Assembly (NCBI GenBank): GCA_903911355.1
Contig: CAIWDD010000096.1
Span: forward strand, 1-42,040
Direction of reading: 5' to 3'
Origin: an uncultured Nodularia sp.
GTDB taxonomy: Bacteria > Cyanobacteriota > Cyanobacteriia > Cyanobacteriales > Nostocaceae
DNA length: 42,040 nucleotides
The notes below the pieces were generated by a model. That model searched no databases. It saw nothing but the letters and a program-made list of their open reading frames with translations, and was not told the origin of the DNA. Position 1 is the first letter of the stretch. Every line of letters starts with the position of its first letter. A program made the translations under genes and the position numbers. Below are positions 17,460 through 28,373 of this stretch, piece by piece.

Positions 17460-18944
17460 TTATTCCTCCATAGTAGTAACTTTGTATTCCCCGGCCTTTT
17501 CCTGCTCGTCTGGTATGGGTGTAGTTTCTGGAACTACTGATGGCACTGCGGGAGATGATTTAACATTTGGTACCTGTTGAGGGTTGAAATATCTTTTTAA
17601 CAAAGGTGTTTCAGGATCGGGAGCAATCTTGATGGGTAACGGTGTTGATTCATCTGTCGGCGTTACCTCTGGCTGTTCTGCTGCTGGAGTCTCAGATTTT
17701 GGGTTTTCTGGTTCTTCAAGGGGCGCGGGGACTATCTCAGGTTGTGTTTCTGATGCAGGAGGCTCAATAATCTCTGGTAGTGTCGGGGGTAAGCTGGGTG
17801 AGGGTTCGACAAGTTCCTGAGATTTTGGTGTTTCTGGTGGTTCTGCTTTTTCTGGTTCTACAGGTTCTTGTGATTCGGTTGTAGGTGTTTCTGGAAGTTG
17901 AGTTTGAGGAATGGGCTGTGGTGAGGGTATTTTGTCAATAGCAGGAGTAGGTATAGGTTCAGTGACTGGTGTTTTAGCAGTGTAATTGGGGTCTACAATG
18001 CTCCGCGCCTCATCTGCTGACAATTCTCCTGTGACAATTCTCGAAAGTGTGTCTTTACCCTTGGGCTGGTAATTAATGAGTCTGGCTGTGGTATTAAAGG
18101 CATTTTTGAGAGGATTTCCTTGATTATCTAGAAATTCTAGTTTTACCCAGTTTTTACCAGGTTTGAAGCCTTTGAGGTAAATAGGTTGCCAGCGATCCAA
18201 AATGAAGCTTTCATTGTTAATTGTGCAACGGATGCGCCAATCGCTGATGGTGTTGTTAGGTTTGTCCTCGGCCACAAGGTGCAGAGGAGCGTTAGTTAAG
18301 TAAAAGTCCAGTAAAATCGGTTCTGCTCCGTAAGTGCCTTGAGGACGGCTGTAGGTGAGGACGGGCAGAGTAGGATCAGGATTATTGTTGTCAGTTTTGG
18401 TGAAAATATGAAATGTGGTCTGGGCATAAGCACCTTCATTTTTAAAGCTTTCGTGCCAAGGACGAGAAGCAAAGACGCGCAGGGTATGTGTACCTGGGGA
18501 GAGGTCTGCTAAAGTTAGAGGTTGATTCGGGTCGTAAATGGGTATGTAAGGTTGATTATCCACAATTACATGTAGATGGGGACCTAGTTCTAATTGGGAA
18601 TCTTTAAATATGGGTATGTCCTGGGTCTGAAAGCTGACTGTGAGTGTATTGTCTTGAATAACTTCGTCAGGTTGAGGAGTCAGTATTTTGACTTGGGGTC
18701 GATAATTTTCTAAGCTCAGGCGTAGTTCTTGGATAACCTGTGGTGGCGACACCTCGGAAAGTTGTCGAGAAATCTGAGAAATTTTCTGGGGTGTATTTAT
18801 TTGGCTCACAGGTACTTCTTGGCTACGGGCTTTTTCAGTACAGCTAGTTAAACTGAACACCAATACTAATGTAATCAGCCACTTAAAAATAGTAAATCTC
18901 AGGGAGGATATTTGATAGAAAACCTGTGTTTGCAATGATTTCAT
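17460..18944 (-). CDS. Proline/glutamate-rich lipoprotein of unknown function
   Basis: The 494-aa protein has a signal segment (about residues 15-34) ending in the lipobox LTSC, so C35 should be lipid-modified and the protein anchored outside the inner membrane. Residues about 80-310 are a folded, beta-rich region (for example LEYRPQVKILTPQPDEV-like and GTHTLRVFASRPWHESF), which looks immunoglobulin-like. Residues about 325-480 are a long low-complexity run rich in Pro, Glu, Ser and Thr, suited to spanning the peptidoglycan. The function is not recognised. It is read away from psaA. Confidence 0.85.
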   Translation of the reverse strand: MKSLQTQVFYQISSLRFTIFKWLITLVLVFSLTSCTEKARSQEVPVSQINTPQKISQISRQLSEVSPPQVIQELRLSLENYRPQVKILTPQPDEVIQDNTLTVSFQTQDIPIFKDSQLELGPHLHVIVDNQPYIPIYDPNQPLTLADLSPGTHTLRVFASRPWHESFKNEGAYAQTTFHIFTKTDNNNPDPTLPVLTYSRPQGTYGAEPILLDFYLTNAPLHLVAEDKPNNTISDWRIRCTINNESFILDRWQPIYLKGFKPGKNWVKLEFLDNQGNPLKNAFNTTARLINYQPKGKDTLSRIVTGELSADEARSIVDPNYTAKTPVTEPIPTPAIDKIPSPQPIPQTQLPETPTTESQEPVEPEKAEPPETPKSQELVEPSPSLPPTLPEIIEPPASETQPEIVPAPLEEPENPKSETPAAEQPEVTPTDESTPLPIKIAPDPETPLLKRYFNPQQVPNVKSSPAVPSVVPETTPIPDEQEKAGEYKVTTMEE

Positions 18945-19454
18945 GCATTTTATCCTAGTGATGGTCGTCAGTAAGTGACTATGTTATTTTGGCTTAAATT
19001 GTGCATCGGATACCATAGCCCAAAAGATGAGATTTTTACGGCACCAACTCATGTTTTTCGGAAACCTTCTCAGATAACTTGAAAATGATTAGTATTTTTA
19101 TATTTTTACTGTAGCAATTGAAACATAAAACAATATAATATCAACTTGTAGTACCACATGAATTGAGTTAAACCATAAATTTTACTAATTGTTACTCTTT
19201 GTAAATAAAATGGAAAATCCCTTGACTTTTCGCGCAAAACTATGAAGATACAAAGCTTATAAGACAATTGTTTGAGGGAGTTTGAATTATTGTTAAAATG
19301 TGTTTAACAATGCACCAGTAATGACTCTATAATTCAACAGAAACAAACTTCCACATAGAGTCTTCATCACTGCTCCAGGAATGTCTGTAGTTTGCGACTA
19401 GGTTAACTTTGTGGTAATTATGATTCCTCATTCCTTATCAAGAGAGGAGGTCGA
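18945..19454 (+). promoter_or_regulatory. psaA: psaA upstream region
   Basis: This 510-bp gap separates the divergent lipoprotein and psaA genes. TTGACT at 19222-19227 with AGATAC at 19246-19251 (18-nt spacing) is a weak candidate promoter about 200 nt ahead of psaA, which would leave a long leader. A strong AGGAGG lies at 19445-19450, four bases before the psaA ATG. No gene was found. Confidence 0.35.
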
Positions 19455-21713
19455 ATGACGATTAGTCCTCCGGAGCGAGAGGAAAAAAAGGCAAGAGTCA
19501 TAGTCGATAAAGATCCGGTTCCTACCTCATTTCAAAGATGGGCACAGCCAGGACACTTCGACAGATCCTTAGCCAAAGGACCCAAAACCACCACATGGAT
19601 TTGGAACCTTCACGCCCTCGCCCATGACTTTGATACACATACAAGCGATCTAGAAGACATTTCCCGCAAGATATTCGCAGCCCACTTCGGCCATCTAGCC
19701 GTAGTAGCGATTTGGTTAAGCGGGATGTTATTCCACGGCGCTAAATTCTCGAATTACGAAGCTTGGTTAAGCGATCCATTAAATGTGAGTCCTAGCGCTC
19801 AAGTCGTTTGGCCAATTGTGGGACAAGACATTTTAAATGGTGATGTGGGCGGCGGATTCCGCGGTATTCAAATCACCTCAGGCTTGTTCCAAGTATGGCG
19901 CGGCTGGGGTATTACCAGCTCATTCCAGCTTTATGTAACAGCTATTGGCGGTTTGGTACTAGCAGGCTTGTTCTTATTTGCTGGTTGGTTCCATTACCAC
20001 AAGCGTGCTCCCAAACTGGAATGGTTCCAGAATGTAGAGTCAATGCTGAATCATCACTTGGCAGTATTGCTAGGTTGTGGTTCCTTGGGATGGACTGGAC
20101 ACTTAATACATGTGTCAGCACCAGTAAACAAACTCTTGGATGCAGGTGTCGCTGCTAAAGATATACCCTTGCCCCATGAGTTCATTCTGAACAAAGACCT
20201 GTTGATAGATTTGTATCCCAGCTTTGCTAATGGGTTAACACCATTCTTCACCTTGAACTGGGGTGAGTATGCTGACTTCCTGACGTTCAAGGGCGGTCTA
20301 AACCCGGTGACAGGCGGCTTGTGGATGACAGATATTGCCCATCACCATTTGGCGATCGCAGTTCTGTTCATTATTGCTGGTCATATGTACCGTACCAACT
20401 GGGGTATAGGACACAGCATCAAAGAAATCCTGGAAAACCATAAAGGTCCATTCACAGGTGAAGGCCATAAAGGTCTGTACGAAAATCTGACCACATCTTG
20501 GCACGCTCAGTTAGCAACTAACCTTGCTTTCTTGGGTTCACTGACCATCATCATTGCTCACCATATGTACGCAATGCCCCCGTATCCGTACTTGGCAACG
20601 GACTACGCTACGCAGTTGTGTATATTCACTCACCACATGTGGATAGGTGGCTTCCTGATCGTCGGTGGTGCCGCTCACGCTGCTATTTTCATGGTGCGTG
20701 ATTACGATCCCGTTGTGAACCAAAACAACGTGTTAGATCGGGTGATTCGTCACCGGGATGCTATTATCTCTCACCTGAACTGGGTGTGTATTTTCCTAGG
20801 CTTCCACAGCTTTGGACTGTACATCCACAACGACACAATGCGTGCCTTGGGTCGTCCTCAAGACATGTTCTCCGACTCGGCAATTCAGTTACAGCCAGTA
20901 TTTGCTCAGTGGGTGCAAAACCTGCACACATTGGCTCCTGGTGGTACTGCTCCTAATGCCTTAGAACCAGTTAGCTATGCCTTTGGCGGCGGTATTCTGG
21001 CTGTAGGCGGTAAAGTGGCAATGATGCCCATTGCTTTGGGTACAGCGGACTTTTTAGTTCACCACATCCACGCCTTCACCATTCACGTCACCGTCCTGAT
21101 TCTGCTCAAGGGTGTACTGTTTGCCCGTAGTTCTCGTCTGATTCCAGATAAGGCTAACTTGGGCTTCCGCTTCCCTTGCGACGGTCCAGGTCGTGGCGGT
21201 ACCTGTCAAGTATCTGGTTGGGACCACGTGTTCCTGGGATTATTCTGGATGTATAACTCCCTATCGATTGTGATCTTCCACTTCAGCTGGAAAATGCAAT
21301 CAGATGTCTGGGGTACAGTAGATGCAGCAGGTAATGTGTCTCACATTACTGGTGGTAACTTTGCCCAAAGTGCTATCACCATTAATGGCTGGCTACGTGA
21401 TTTCTTGTGGGCACAAGCAACACAAGTAATCAACTCCTACGGCAGTGCTTTATCTGCTTATGGTCTACTATTCTTAGGCGCTCACTTTGTCTGGGCATTC
21501 AGCTTAATGTTCCTGTTCAGTGGTCGCGGCTACTGGCAAGAACTAATTGAGTCCATTGTTTGGGCACATAATAAACTGAAAGTAGCACCAGCAATTCAGC
21601 CTCGCGCCCTGAGCATCATTCAGGGTCGGGCTGTGGGTGTAGCTCACTACCTCTTAGGAGGAATTGTGACAACCTGGGCATTCTTCCACGCACACATCCT
21701 TTCAGTAGGGTAG
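19455..21713 (+). CDS. psaA: Photosystem I P700 apoprotein A1
   Basis: The 752-aa thylakoid protein forms half of the photosystem I core and binds P700, many chlorophylls, phylloquinone and half of the FX cluster. The FX motif [19 protein letters not shown] is intact. Eleven membrane helices rich in His ([20 protein letters not shown]) match the family. The N-terminus [20 protein letters not shown] is the usual cyanobacterial one. It is followed by psaB after 135 nt, the usual operon. Confidence 0.99.
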   Translation: MTISPPEREEKKARVIVDKDPVPTSFQRWAQPGHFDRSLAKGPKTTTWIWNLHALAHDFDTHTSDLEDISRKIFAAHFGHLAVVAIWLSGMLFHGAKFSNYEAWLSDPLNVSPSAQVVWPIVGQDILNGDVGGGFRGIQITSGLFQVWRGWGITSSFQLYVTAIGGLVLAGLFLFAGWFHYHKRAPKLEWFQNVESMLNHHLAVLLGCGSLGWTGHLIHVSAPVNKLLDAGVAAKDIPLPHEFILNKDLLIDLYPSFANGLTPFFTLNWGEYADFLTFKGGLNPVTGGLWMTDIAHHHLAIAVLFIIAGHMYRTNWGIGHSIKEILENHKGPFTGEGHKGLYENLTTSWHAQLATNLAFLGSLTIIIAHHMYAMPPYPYLATDYATQLCIFTHHMWIGGFLIVGGAAHAAIFMVRDYDPVVNQNNVLDRVIRHRDAIISHLNWVCIFLGFHSFGLYIHNDTMRALGRPQDMFSDSAIQLQPVFAQWVQNLHTLAPGGTAPNALEPVSYAFGGGILAVGGKVAMMPIALGTADFLVHHIHAFTIHVTVLILLKGVLFARSSRLIPDKANLGFRFPCDGPGRGGTCQVSGWDHVFLGLFWMYNSLSIVIFHFSWKMQSDVWGTVDAAGNVSHITGGNFAQSAITINGWLRDFLWAQATQVINSYGSALSAYGLLFLGAHFVWAFSLMFLFSGRGYWQELIESIVWAHNKLKVAPAIQPRALSIIQGRAVGVAHYLLGGIVTTWAFFHAHILSVG

Positions 21714-21726
21714 TAATTCACTTAAT

Positions 21727-21754
21727 GAGTGCTGGGGGCTGAGTGCTGGGGGCT
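21727..21754 (+). repeat. Two tandem 14-bp repeats in the psaA-psaB gap
   Basis: GAGTGCTGGGGGCT occurs twice back to back, followed by GAGTA. Downstream in the same gap lie related words (AGTACTCAAAACTCAGAACTC). This GAGT-rich short repeat type is common between cyanobacterial genes. It lies within the presumed psaAB message. Confidence 0.8.
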
Positions 21755-21848
21755 GAGTAGTTAATTCAAGCTCAAAACCTAGTACTCAAAACTCAGAACT
21801 CTAAAAGCTGACACCTGATGGCTAAAGGTCAGAGGATTTATCAAACCT

Positions 21849-24080
21849 ATGGCAACGAAATTTCCAAAATTTAGCCAGGATCTCGCACAGGACCCGACTA
21901 CGCGTCGGATATGGTATGCGATCGCCACTGGAAACGACTTTGAAAGCCACGATGGCATGACGGAAGAAAATCTTTACCAAAAGATTTTCGCCACTCACTT
22001 CGGTCACTTGGCAATCATCTTTCTATGGGCTTCCAGCCTCCTGTTCCACGTAGCCTGGCAAGGTAACTTTGAACAGTGGATTAAAGATCCCCTTCATGTC
22101 CGTCCCATCGCCCATGCGATTTGGGACCCCCACTTTGGTGAACCCGCCATTGAAGCATTTACCCAAGGTGGCGCTAGCAATCCAGTAAACATCGCTTACT
22201 CTGGTGTTTACCACTGGTGGTATACCATCGGTATGCGGACGAACAGCGAACTGTACACCGGTTCCGTGTTCCTCCTGTTGTTGGCAGCATTATTCTTATT
22301 TGCTGGTTGGTTGCACTTACAACCCAAGTTCCGTCCTAGCCTGTCTTGGTTCAAGAGTGCTGAACCCCGTTTGAACCACCACTTAGCTGGTTTATTCGGC
22401 GTTAGCTCCTTGGCTTGGGCTGGTCACTTGATTCACGTTGCTATCCCCGAATCTCGCGGACAGCACGTAGGTTGGGATAACTTCTTAACCACCTTGCCCC
22501 ACCCAGCAGGTTTAACACCTTTCTTCACAGGTAACTGGGGTGTTTACGCTCAGAACCCTGACACTGCCAGCCATATTTTTGGTACATCTCAAGGTTCCGG
22601 TACAGCGATTCTGACTTTCTTGGGTGGCTTCCATCCTCAAACAGAATCCTTGTGGCTGACCGACATGGCTCACCACCACTTGGCGATCGCAGTTATCTTC
22701 ATTGTTGCCGGTCATATGTACCGCACTAACTTTGGAATTGGTCACAGCATCAAAGAAATGCTCAATTCCAAATCCGGTTTAATCCCCGGTAGCAAGAGTG
22801 AAGGTCAATTCAACCTGCCTCACCAAGGTCTGTACGACACCATTAACAACTCACTGCACTTCCAGCTGTCCTTAGCTTTGGCAGCACTAGGAACCATCAC
22901 TTCCTTGGTAGCGCAGCATATGTACTCCCTGCCTCCTTACGCTTTCATTGCTAAGGACTACACAACACAGGCAGCGCTGTACACCCACCACCAGTATATT
23001 GCTGGCTTCTTGATGGTTGGTGCTTTCGCCCACGCCGCCATCTTTTGGGTACGTGACTACGACCCCGAACAAAACAAGGGCAACGTACTCGACCGGATTT
23101 TACAGCACAAAGAAGCGATTATCTCTCACCTCAGCTGGGTATCGCTATTCTTAGGCTTCCACACCCTCGGTCTGTATGTACACAACGACGTAGTAGTTGC
23201 TTTCGGTACCCCTGAAAAGCAAATCTTGATTGAGCCTGTGTTCGCCCAGTTCATTCAAGCTGCTCACGGTAAAGTACTGTATGGTTTAGATACTCTGTTA
23301 TCTAACCCCGACAGCATCGCCTACACAGCTTATCCTAACTACGGCAACGTTTGGTTAGGTGGCTGGTTGGATGCCATCAACTCCGGCACTAACTCCCTAT
23401 TCCTAACAATTGGCCCTGGCGACTTCTTGGTACACCACGCTTTCGCTTTGGCTATTCACACCACCACCCTAGTACTGGTTAAAGGTGCTTTGGATGCTCG
23501 TGGTTCTAAGCTGATGCCCGATAAAAAGGACTTCGGCTATGCCTTCCCTTGCGACGGTCCAGGCCGTGGCGGTACTTGCGACATCTCCGCTTGGGACTCC
23601 TTCTACCTAGCTATGTTCTGGATGTTAAACACCATTGGTTGGGTAACCTTCTACTGGCACTGGAAACATCTAGGTATTTGGCAAGGTAACGTTGCTCAGT
23701 TCAACGAAAACTCCACTTACTTAATGGGCTGGTTCCGTGACTACCTCTGGGCTAACTCCGCTCAGTTGATTAACGGATACAACCCCTACGGCGTGAATAA
23801 CCTGTCTGTTTGGGCTTGGATGTTCCTCTTTGGTCACCTAGTTTGGGCAACCGGTTTCATGTTCCTCATCTCTTGGAGAGGTTACTGGCAAGAGTTGATT
23901 GAAACCCTTGTTTGGGCTCACGAGCGTACTCCTCTAGCTAACTTGGTTCGCTGGAAAGATAAGCCCGTTGCTCTCTCCATCGTTCAAGCTCGCTTGGTAG
24001 GTTTAGCCCACTTCACCGTTGGCTATGTTGTTACCTATGCAGCGTTCTTGATTGCCTCTACTGCTGGTAAGTTCGGTTAA
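21849..24080 (+). CDS. psaB: Photosystem I P700 apoprotein A2
   Basis: The 743-aa partner of PsaA in the photosystem I core dimer. The FX ligand loop [19 protein letters not shown] is intact. Helical segments with chlorophyll-binding histidines ([32 protein letters not shown]) match the family along its whole length. The N-terminus [20 protein letters not shown] is standard. It is the second gene of the psaAB operon and is followed by a strong terminator. Confidence 0.99.
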   Translation: MATKFPKFSQDLAQDPTTRRIWYAIATGNDFESHDGMTEENLYQKIFATHFGHLAIIFLWASSLLFHVAWQGNFEQWIKDPLHVRPIAHAIWDPHFGEPAIEAFTQGGASNPVNIAYSGVYHWWYTIGMRTNSELYTGSVFLLLLAALFLFAGWLHLQPKFRPSLSWFKSAEPRLNHHLAGLFGVSSLAWAGHLIHVAIPESRGQHVGWDNFLTTLPHPAGLTPFFTGNWGVYAQNPDTASHIFGTSQGSGTAILTFLGGFHPQTESLWLTDMAHHHLAIAVIFIVAGHMYRTNFGIGHSIKEMLNSKSGLIPGSKSEGQFNLPHQGLYDTINNSLHFQLSLALAALGTITSLVAQHMYSLPPYAFIAKDYTTQAALYTHHQYIAGFLMVGAFAHAAIFWVRDYDPEQNKGNVLDRILQHKEAIISHLSWVSLFLGFHTLGLYVHNDVVVAFGTPEKQILIEPVFAQFIQAAHGKVLYGLDTLLSNPDSIAYTAYPNYGNVWLGGWLDAINSGTNSLFLTIGPGDFLVHHAFALAIHTTTLVLVKGALDARGSKLMPDKKDFGYAFPCDGPGRGGTCDISAWDSFYLAMFWMLNTIGWVTFYWHWKHLGIWQGNVAQFNENSTYLMGWFRDYLWANSAQLINGYNPYGVNNLSVWAWMFLFGHLVWATGFMFLISWRGYWQELIETLVWAHERTPLANLVRWKDKPVALSIVQARLVGLAHFTVGYVVTYAAFLIASTAGKFG

Positions 24081-24110
24081 TTCCGCGACTAGTTTTGTAG
24101 GTGAGTAATA

Positions 24111-24142
24111 AAAATCCCCTGCCGCATGGTGGGGGATTTTTT
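24111..24142 (+). terminator. Rho-independent terminator of psaAB
   Basis: AAAATCCCC (24111-24119) pairs with GGGGATTTT (24132-24140), loop of 12 nt, ending in a run of six T. It lies 30 bp after the psaB stop. This is a textbook terminator. Confidence 0.9.
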
Positions 24143-24288
24143 GTAGAGCTTAAGTAATTTAAATATTTATACTCAATATATTACTACAGTATTTCAACTA
24201 GATAAAAACCAGGAAAATCCTGATAGCGTATTCTTCAAAAGTTTGCTGCTCATGCAACTAGATAAGGCAAAAGCGATCGCCATAAACA

Positions 24289-24672
24289 TTGATAAACATT
24301 GATAGAAATATATATCCTAAAATTAAATTAGGTAAATTATATCGAATATGGAAAAACTACAAACTTCATCTAAAAAAAAAAGAAATAGAAGAAACCTTCA
24401 CCACACTTGTCAACCAGTGGCGTGAACAGAATCGGGGTGTATCATCAACCAATCAAATGTGTATGCACCCAGCCTATCAACAAATTATAGGAATGGGAGA
24501 GCCTGTAATACCGTTACTACTCAGAGAACTTGAAAAAAAATCTGGACGCTGGTTTTGGGCATTAAAATCTATTGCTAGACAAGATCCTGTACCTCCAGAG
24601 TACAGAGGAAAAACAAAAGAAATGACTAAAGCATGGCTTGAGTGGGGAAAGCAAAGGGGCTATACTTGGTAG
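24289..24672 (+). CDS. Small hypothetical protein with HEAT-like C-terminus
   Basis: The longest frame starts at a TTG (24289) and gives 127 aa; the true start is unsure because the first ATG is at residue 57. The conserved part appears to be HPAYQQIIGMGEPVIPLLLREL, then RWFWALKSIARQDPVP and MTKAWLEWGKQRGY. I remember this pattern from small cyanobacterial accessory proteins, but cannot name a function. Lysine-rich N-terminal residues (LHLKKKEIEE) and AT-rich codons differ from neighbours. A possible remnant of its usual partner gene follows at 24760. Confidence 0.6.
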   Translation: MINIDRNIYPKIKLGKLYRIWKNYKLHLKKKEIEETFTTLVNQWREQNRGVSSTNQMCMHPAYQQIIGMGEPVIPLLLRELEKKSGRWFWALKSIARQDPVPPEYRGKTKEMTKAWLEWGKQRGYTW

Positions 24673-24759
24673 GTAATAATCCTTGGGCTAACTATGTCAA
24701 AAAATTTAAAGTATAGAAAATATAAAAATTTTGGATTTTCCTGGATCTAGACTTTTCTG

Positions 24760-24960
24760 ATATGCGCCGTTTTCCACCAGGTAAATATCCAGGTATTTTA
24801 TGATTGCGATCGCCTAATCGTAACCGTCAAGCTGTCCTAGAAATTTTAACTCTGGTGGTGAATGAACAACCTTGAGCAATGTTGAAAGGATGTCTGGTAG
24901 TTGCAGATGAAATCCAAACCGGAATCCGCCTTCCATTTCCACTAAATATAAATTTTCAAG
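24760..24960 (+). pseudogene. Possible remnants of a broken accessory gene
   Basis: After the small gene an ATG opens MRRFPPGKYPG and stops after two more residues. Further on, separate frames read NRQAVLEILTLVVNEQP and MLKGCLVVADEIQTGIRLPFPL, each protein-like but short and unjoined. They may be pieces of one or more decayed genes between psaB and trpB. The family is not identified, and chance is possible. Confidence 0.25.
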
Positions 24961-24979
24961 TCTGTTTTACAGACTTGAA
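24955..24979 (-). terminator. Terminator hairpin of trpB
   Basis: TTCAAGTCTGT (24955-24965) and ACAGACTTGAA (24969-24979) form a perfect 11-bp stem with a TTT loop, starting 10 bp after the trpB stop on the minus strand. An AATTTATATTT stretch follows in that direction. Confidence 0.7.
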
Positions 24980-24988
24980 TTTTCACTG

Positions 24989-26230
24989 TTATTCTGCCAT
25001 TAAAAACTTGGCGACAGTTTGCACATCCTTATCACCACGGCCAGAACAATTGAGGACAATTCGCGGACTACCACTCAGTTGAGGACAGAGGGTTTCTAAA
25101 TAGGCGATCGCATGGGCGGTTTCCAAAGCGGGTATAATGCCCTCCAATCGAGATAAACGCTGGAAAGCTGCCAAAGCCTCCCCATCGGTGACGCTGTAAT
25201 ATTCCCCTCGTCCCATATCCTTCAAATAACTATGTTCAGGTCCCACCCCCGGATAATCTAAACCTGCACTAATAGAGTGGGCCTCAATAATTTGTCCCTC
25301 TTCATCTTGCAACAGATAGCTCATTGCCCCGTGCAATACACCAATCTGTCCTTTTGTCAAGGTAGCAGCGTGTTTTTGTGTATTCACACCTTCGCCGGCG
25401 GCTTCTACGCCAATTAAGCGAATAGAAGGCTCATTGACAAACTCGTGAAATAATCCCATAGCGTTGGAACCACCACCTACACAAGCAATGAGAATCTCTG
25501 GTAAACCACCCCACTTTTCCAATGCTTGAGCGCGGGTTTCTTGACCAATCACAGCGTGAAAATCCCGGACCATCATCGGGTAAGGATGGGGTCCAGCTAC
25601 GGAACCCAAAATATAATGGGTTGTTTCCACATTGGTCACCCAATCGCGGATCGCCTCAGAAGTCGCATCCTTGAGGGTTCCCGTTCCCGCTTCCACCGGA
25701 CGCACTTGGGCCCCCATCAAGCGCATTCTAAACACATTCAACGCTTGGCGTTCCATATCGTGAACGCCCATGTAAATCACACATTCCAGGCCAAACCGAG
25801 CGCAAACTGTAGCTGTAGCTACTCCATGCTGTCCTGCGCCGGTTTCCGCAATAATTCTTTGCTTACCCATGCGCTTGGCTAACAATACTTGACCCAGAGC
25901 ATTATTAATTTTATGAGCGCCAGTGTGATTTAAATCTTCACGTTTTAAGTAAATTTGTGGACCAGTACCATCTGGGCGGGCATAATGAGCCGTGAGGCGT
26001 TCCGCAAAATACAACGGTGTAGCGCGTCCCACATAGTCTTTTAATAAATGTTGTAATTCCTCTTGAAAACTGGGGTGATGGCGGTATTGCTGATAAGCTA
26101 ATTCTAATTCAGCTAAGGCCGGCATCAGTGTTTCCGGGACGTACTTACCGCCAAAGCGTCCAAAGCGTCCTTGGGTGTCGGGAACCTGAGCATTAAATTG
26201 GGAATTTGGAGAGAGGGGTGTGGTAGTCAC
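24989..26230 (-). CDS. trpB: Tryptophan synthase beta subunit
   Basis: The 413-aa PLP enzyme joins indole and serine to make tryptophan, as the beta part of the alpha2-beta2 complex. The PLP lysine is K107 in [29 protein letters not shown] binds the cofactor phosphate, and the N-terminal [15 protein letters not shown] is the family start. [19 protein letters not shown] is intact. No trpA is adjacent in this window, as is usual for cyanobacteria with scattered trp genes. Confidence 0.98.
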   Translation of the reverse strand: MTTTPLSPNSQFNAQVPDTQGRFGRFGGKYVPETLMPALAELELAYQQYRHHPSFQEELQHLLKDYVGRATPLYFAERLTAHYARPDGTGPQIYLKREDLNHTGAHKINNALGQVLLAKRMGKQRIIAETGAGQHGVATATVCARFGLECVIYMGVHDMERQALNVFRMRLMGAQVRPVEAGTGTLKDATSEAIRDWVTNVETTHYILGSVAGPHPYPMMVRDFHAVIGQETRAQALEKWGGLPEILIACVGGGSNAMGLFHEFVNEPSIRLIGVEAAGEGVNTQKHAATLTKGQIGVLHGAMSYLLQDEEGQIIEAHSISAGLDYPGVGPEHSYLKDMGRGEYYSVTDGEALAAFQRLSRLEGIIPALETAHAIAYLETLCPQLSGSPRIVLNCSGRGDKDVQTVAKFLMAE

Positions 26231-26473
26231 GGAAAATTTTAGATCACAGGATGAATGTAATTATTTTAAAACGATTTCCCAATTCTCAGTCGTCTAGATT
26301 CTCGGAATCTTTTACCTACTGCTGGGAGGAAACTAGAAAAATGCAGTTGTGCGGTTAGCTTTCATGCATTGGCGAAAGTTACCATAGTGATAGGGTAGCC
26401 AGAGTCAGAAAAGGTAACTGCGCTACTGTATATTACTTGCCAGATGAGATTTTTTTTCTGAATCACAAAATTT

Positions 26474-26815
26474 ATGTCCTCTTCTAAATCTTCTGACAAT
26501 CGCTTTGTCTACCGTGAATTTGGTGATGATCACTCTGCTGCTACACAAAGGGCGATTCCCGAATTACCACCCCAGCAACAAAACCTGAAGATACAGGCTT
26601 CCCGCAAGGGACGCAAGGGGAAAACTGTGACGGTGATTACTGGTTTTCAAACCAAACCGGAAGTTTTAGCTGGTTTAGTTAAGCAGTTGAAAACTCAATG
26701 CGGTACAGGTGGGACGGTCAAGGATAATGAAATTGAAATTCAGGGCGACCATAAACAGAAGATTTTGGAGATTATGACTACATTAGGTTACAAAGCCAAA
26801 ATTAGCGGTGGCTGA
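26474..26815 (+). CDS. SUI1/eIF1-like translation initiation factor
   Basis: The 113-aa protein has a C-terminal SUI1 domain (about residues 45-113): GRKGKTVTVITGFQTKPEVL, then LKTQCGTGGTVKDNEIEIQGDHKQKIL, the family signature. The N-terminal 40 residues are polar and variable. Bacterial members (YciH type) bind the small ribosomal subunit and are thought to tune start selection, but they are not essential. It lies alone upstream of the Pmp3-like gene. Confidence 0.93.
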   Translation: MSSSKSSDNRFVYREFGDDHSAATQRAIPELPPQQQNLKIQASRKGRKGKTVTVITGFQTKPEVLAGLVKQLKTQCGTGGTVKDNEIEIQGDHKQKILEIMTTLGYKAKISGG

Positions 26816-26887
26816 TGGGTGTGGTTTATTTTGTACATAGTGTTTAAATTACAAAGCAGGTGGTTCTAATCTGCTCAGGAGGTTATT

Positions 26888-27046
26888 ATGGATTTAATTC
26901 GGATTTTATGTGCTATTTTTCTTCCCCCTCTGGGAGTATTTTTACAGGTGGGTTTCGGTCTAGATTTTTGGATTAACATCTTGTTGACTTGTTTGGGTTA
27001 TATTCCGGGAATCGTCCACGCAGTCTGGGTAATTGCGAGGAAATAA
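26888..27046 (+). CDS. Pmp3/YqaE family membrane peptide
   Basis: A 52-aa frame starts at the ATG at 26888 with AGGAGG at 26878-26883. The product has two membrane helices (about 4-22 and 27-48) with the family features ILCAIFLPPLGVFLQVG and LLTCLGYIPGIVHAVWVI. Plant and yeast relatives (Pmp3/RCI2) respond to salt and cold and affect membrane potential; the bacterial role is not settled. It lies 72 bp after the SUI1-like gene, maybe in the same message. Confidence 0.93.
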   Translation: MDLIRILCAIFLPPLGVFLQVGFGLDFWINILLTCLGYIPGIVHAVWVIARK

Positions 27047-27223
27047 AGGTTTGGGGGGATGGGTTTGTGAGCCTATCCTCCCTATTGGGGTAAAAATTCA
27101 GGATGTGATTGTTTACAGAACGCGATCGCTTTTTGTGGTCACTCTCTTTTTTTATCTGTTTCTTGGAAGTAGGCAATTCCATCTGCTGTTATGATATACA
27201 CAATTAATAATTGGCACTGACAG

Positions 27224-28168
27224 ATGGTAGTTAAAATCAACAATACCCAACCCAAGTTACTGAGAATAATACCAAGCACAGTATTAGGGATATCGATAAT
27301 CTTAGCACAGCCCCATGTAGTGGGTGCAGTGTGCAATACAAGCCAATGTGCTGCAACCAACTCTGGGAAGTGGAAACAGGGAAAGCAGTTACAAACGCGT
27401 AATTATTTTTTTGAAGGTATAGAGAAGCTCGAAAAAAGAGAATACCAAGGAGCGATCGCTGATTTTTCTCAGGTGATCAAGATTGATCCTGAGTTTTTTC
27501 AAGCCTACGTCATGCGAGGAGTTGCTCGTGGTTTATTAGAAGACTATCAAGGGTCGATCGCTGATTTTAATCAAGCTATCAAAATTAATCCTAACGATGC
27601 TGATACCTACTATCTCCGAGGAGTTGCCCGTAGTAGCTTAGAAGACTATAAAGGGGCAATAGCCGATTATACCCAAGCTATCAAAATTAATCCTAACAAT
27701 GCTGATATCTACTATAATCGAGGGGTTGCCCGTAGTAGCTTAGAAGACTATAAAGCGGCAATAACTGATTTTAATCAAGCTATCAAGATTAATCCTAATG
27801 ATGCTGATATATACCAGTATCGAGGGATTGCCCGTAGTAGCTTAGAAGACTATAAAGGGGCAATATCTGATTATACCCAAGCTATCAAGATTAATCCTAA
27901 CGATGAGGATACTTACTACCTCCGGGGATTTGCACGTGCTCAATTAGAAGACTATGGACAAGCGATCGCTGATTTGAATCAAGCTATCAAAATTGACCCT
28001 ACCTACGCCAAAGCCTACCTGGCGCGAGGAATTTCCCGTCTTGGTTTGGGAAATAAGCAAGGTGCAATAGCTGACCTTCAGCAAGCTGCAAATCTGTTTG
28101 AGCAACAGGGACAACAAGAACCCTATCAACTGACCTTAGAGTTGATTAGGGATATTCAGTCCCTTTGA
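27224..28168 (+). CDS. Secreted tetratricopeptide-repeat protein
   Basis: The 314-aa protein has an N-terminal hydrophobic segment (about residues 12-36) that looks like a signal peptide ending near VVGAVC. Seven TPR units of 34 residues follow, with the pattern [20 protein letters not shown]; units 3 to 5 are almost identical. TPR arrays bind partner proteins; the partner is unknown. The 102-bp DNA repeats can recombine, so the repeat number may vary between strains. It lies between the Pmp3-like gene and clpB. Confidence 0.9.
   Translation: MVVKINNTQPKLLRIIPSTVLGISIILAQPHVVGAVCNTSQCAATNSGKWKQGKQLQTRNYFFEGIEKLEKREYQGAIADFSQVIKIDPEFFQAYVMRGVARGLLEDYQGSIADFNQAIKINPNDADTYYLRGVARSSLEDYKGAIADYTQAIKINPNNADIYYNRGVARSSLEDYKAAITDFNQAIKINPNDADIYQYRGIARSSLEDYKGAISDYTQAIKINPNDEDTYYLRGFARAQLEDYGQAIADLNQAIKIDPTYAKAYLARGISRLGLGNKQGAIADLQQAANLFEQQGQQEPYQLTLELIRDIQSL
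27530..27990 (+). repeat. 102-bp tandem repeats inside the TPR gene
   Basis: ATTAATCCTAACGATGCTGA-like words recur near 27584, 27686, 27788 and 27890, at a 102-bp step. Between them CGTAGTAGCTTAGAAGACTA is repeated almost unchanged. DNA identity is much higher than TPR structure requires, which points to recent duplication or gene conversion. Confidence 0.85.
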
Positions 28169-28373
28169 AATCTCATGTAGGTTATACTCGGTTCTTCCTC
28201 AGAAGATTTGGAAATTCAGGAGCAGGGGAAGGGAAATACCACTCACAGAAGACGTGAACACCGATCTCGCTGATCAGGGGTGCTGCTTACAATATGGATT
28301 AACAATAGAAATTTTCAGTCGGTGCAGCCTGAAGGTATTTATCCTTGGCGGTTCTTTATTATTGCAAAAGCCT

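Noticed and set aside
26973-27182. Minus-strand frame opposite the Pmp3-like gene
   Set aside because: The plus-strand 52-aa frame has a strong ribosome binding site and the Pmp3 pattern; the minus frame has neither.
28254-28373. 40-residue upstream extension of ClpB
   Set aside because: The residues do not match the family; the ATG at 28374 gives the usual ClpB start.
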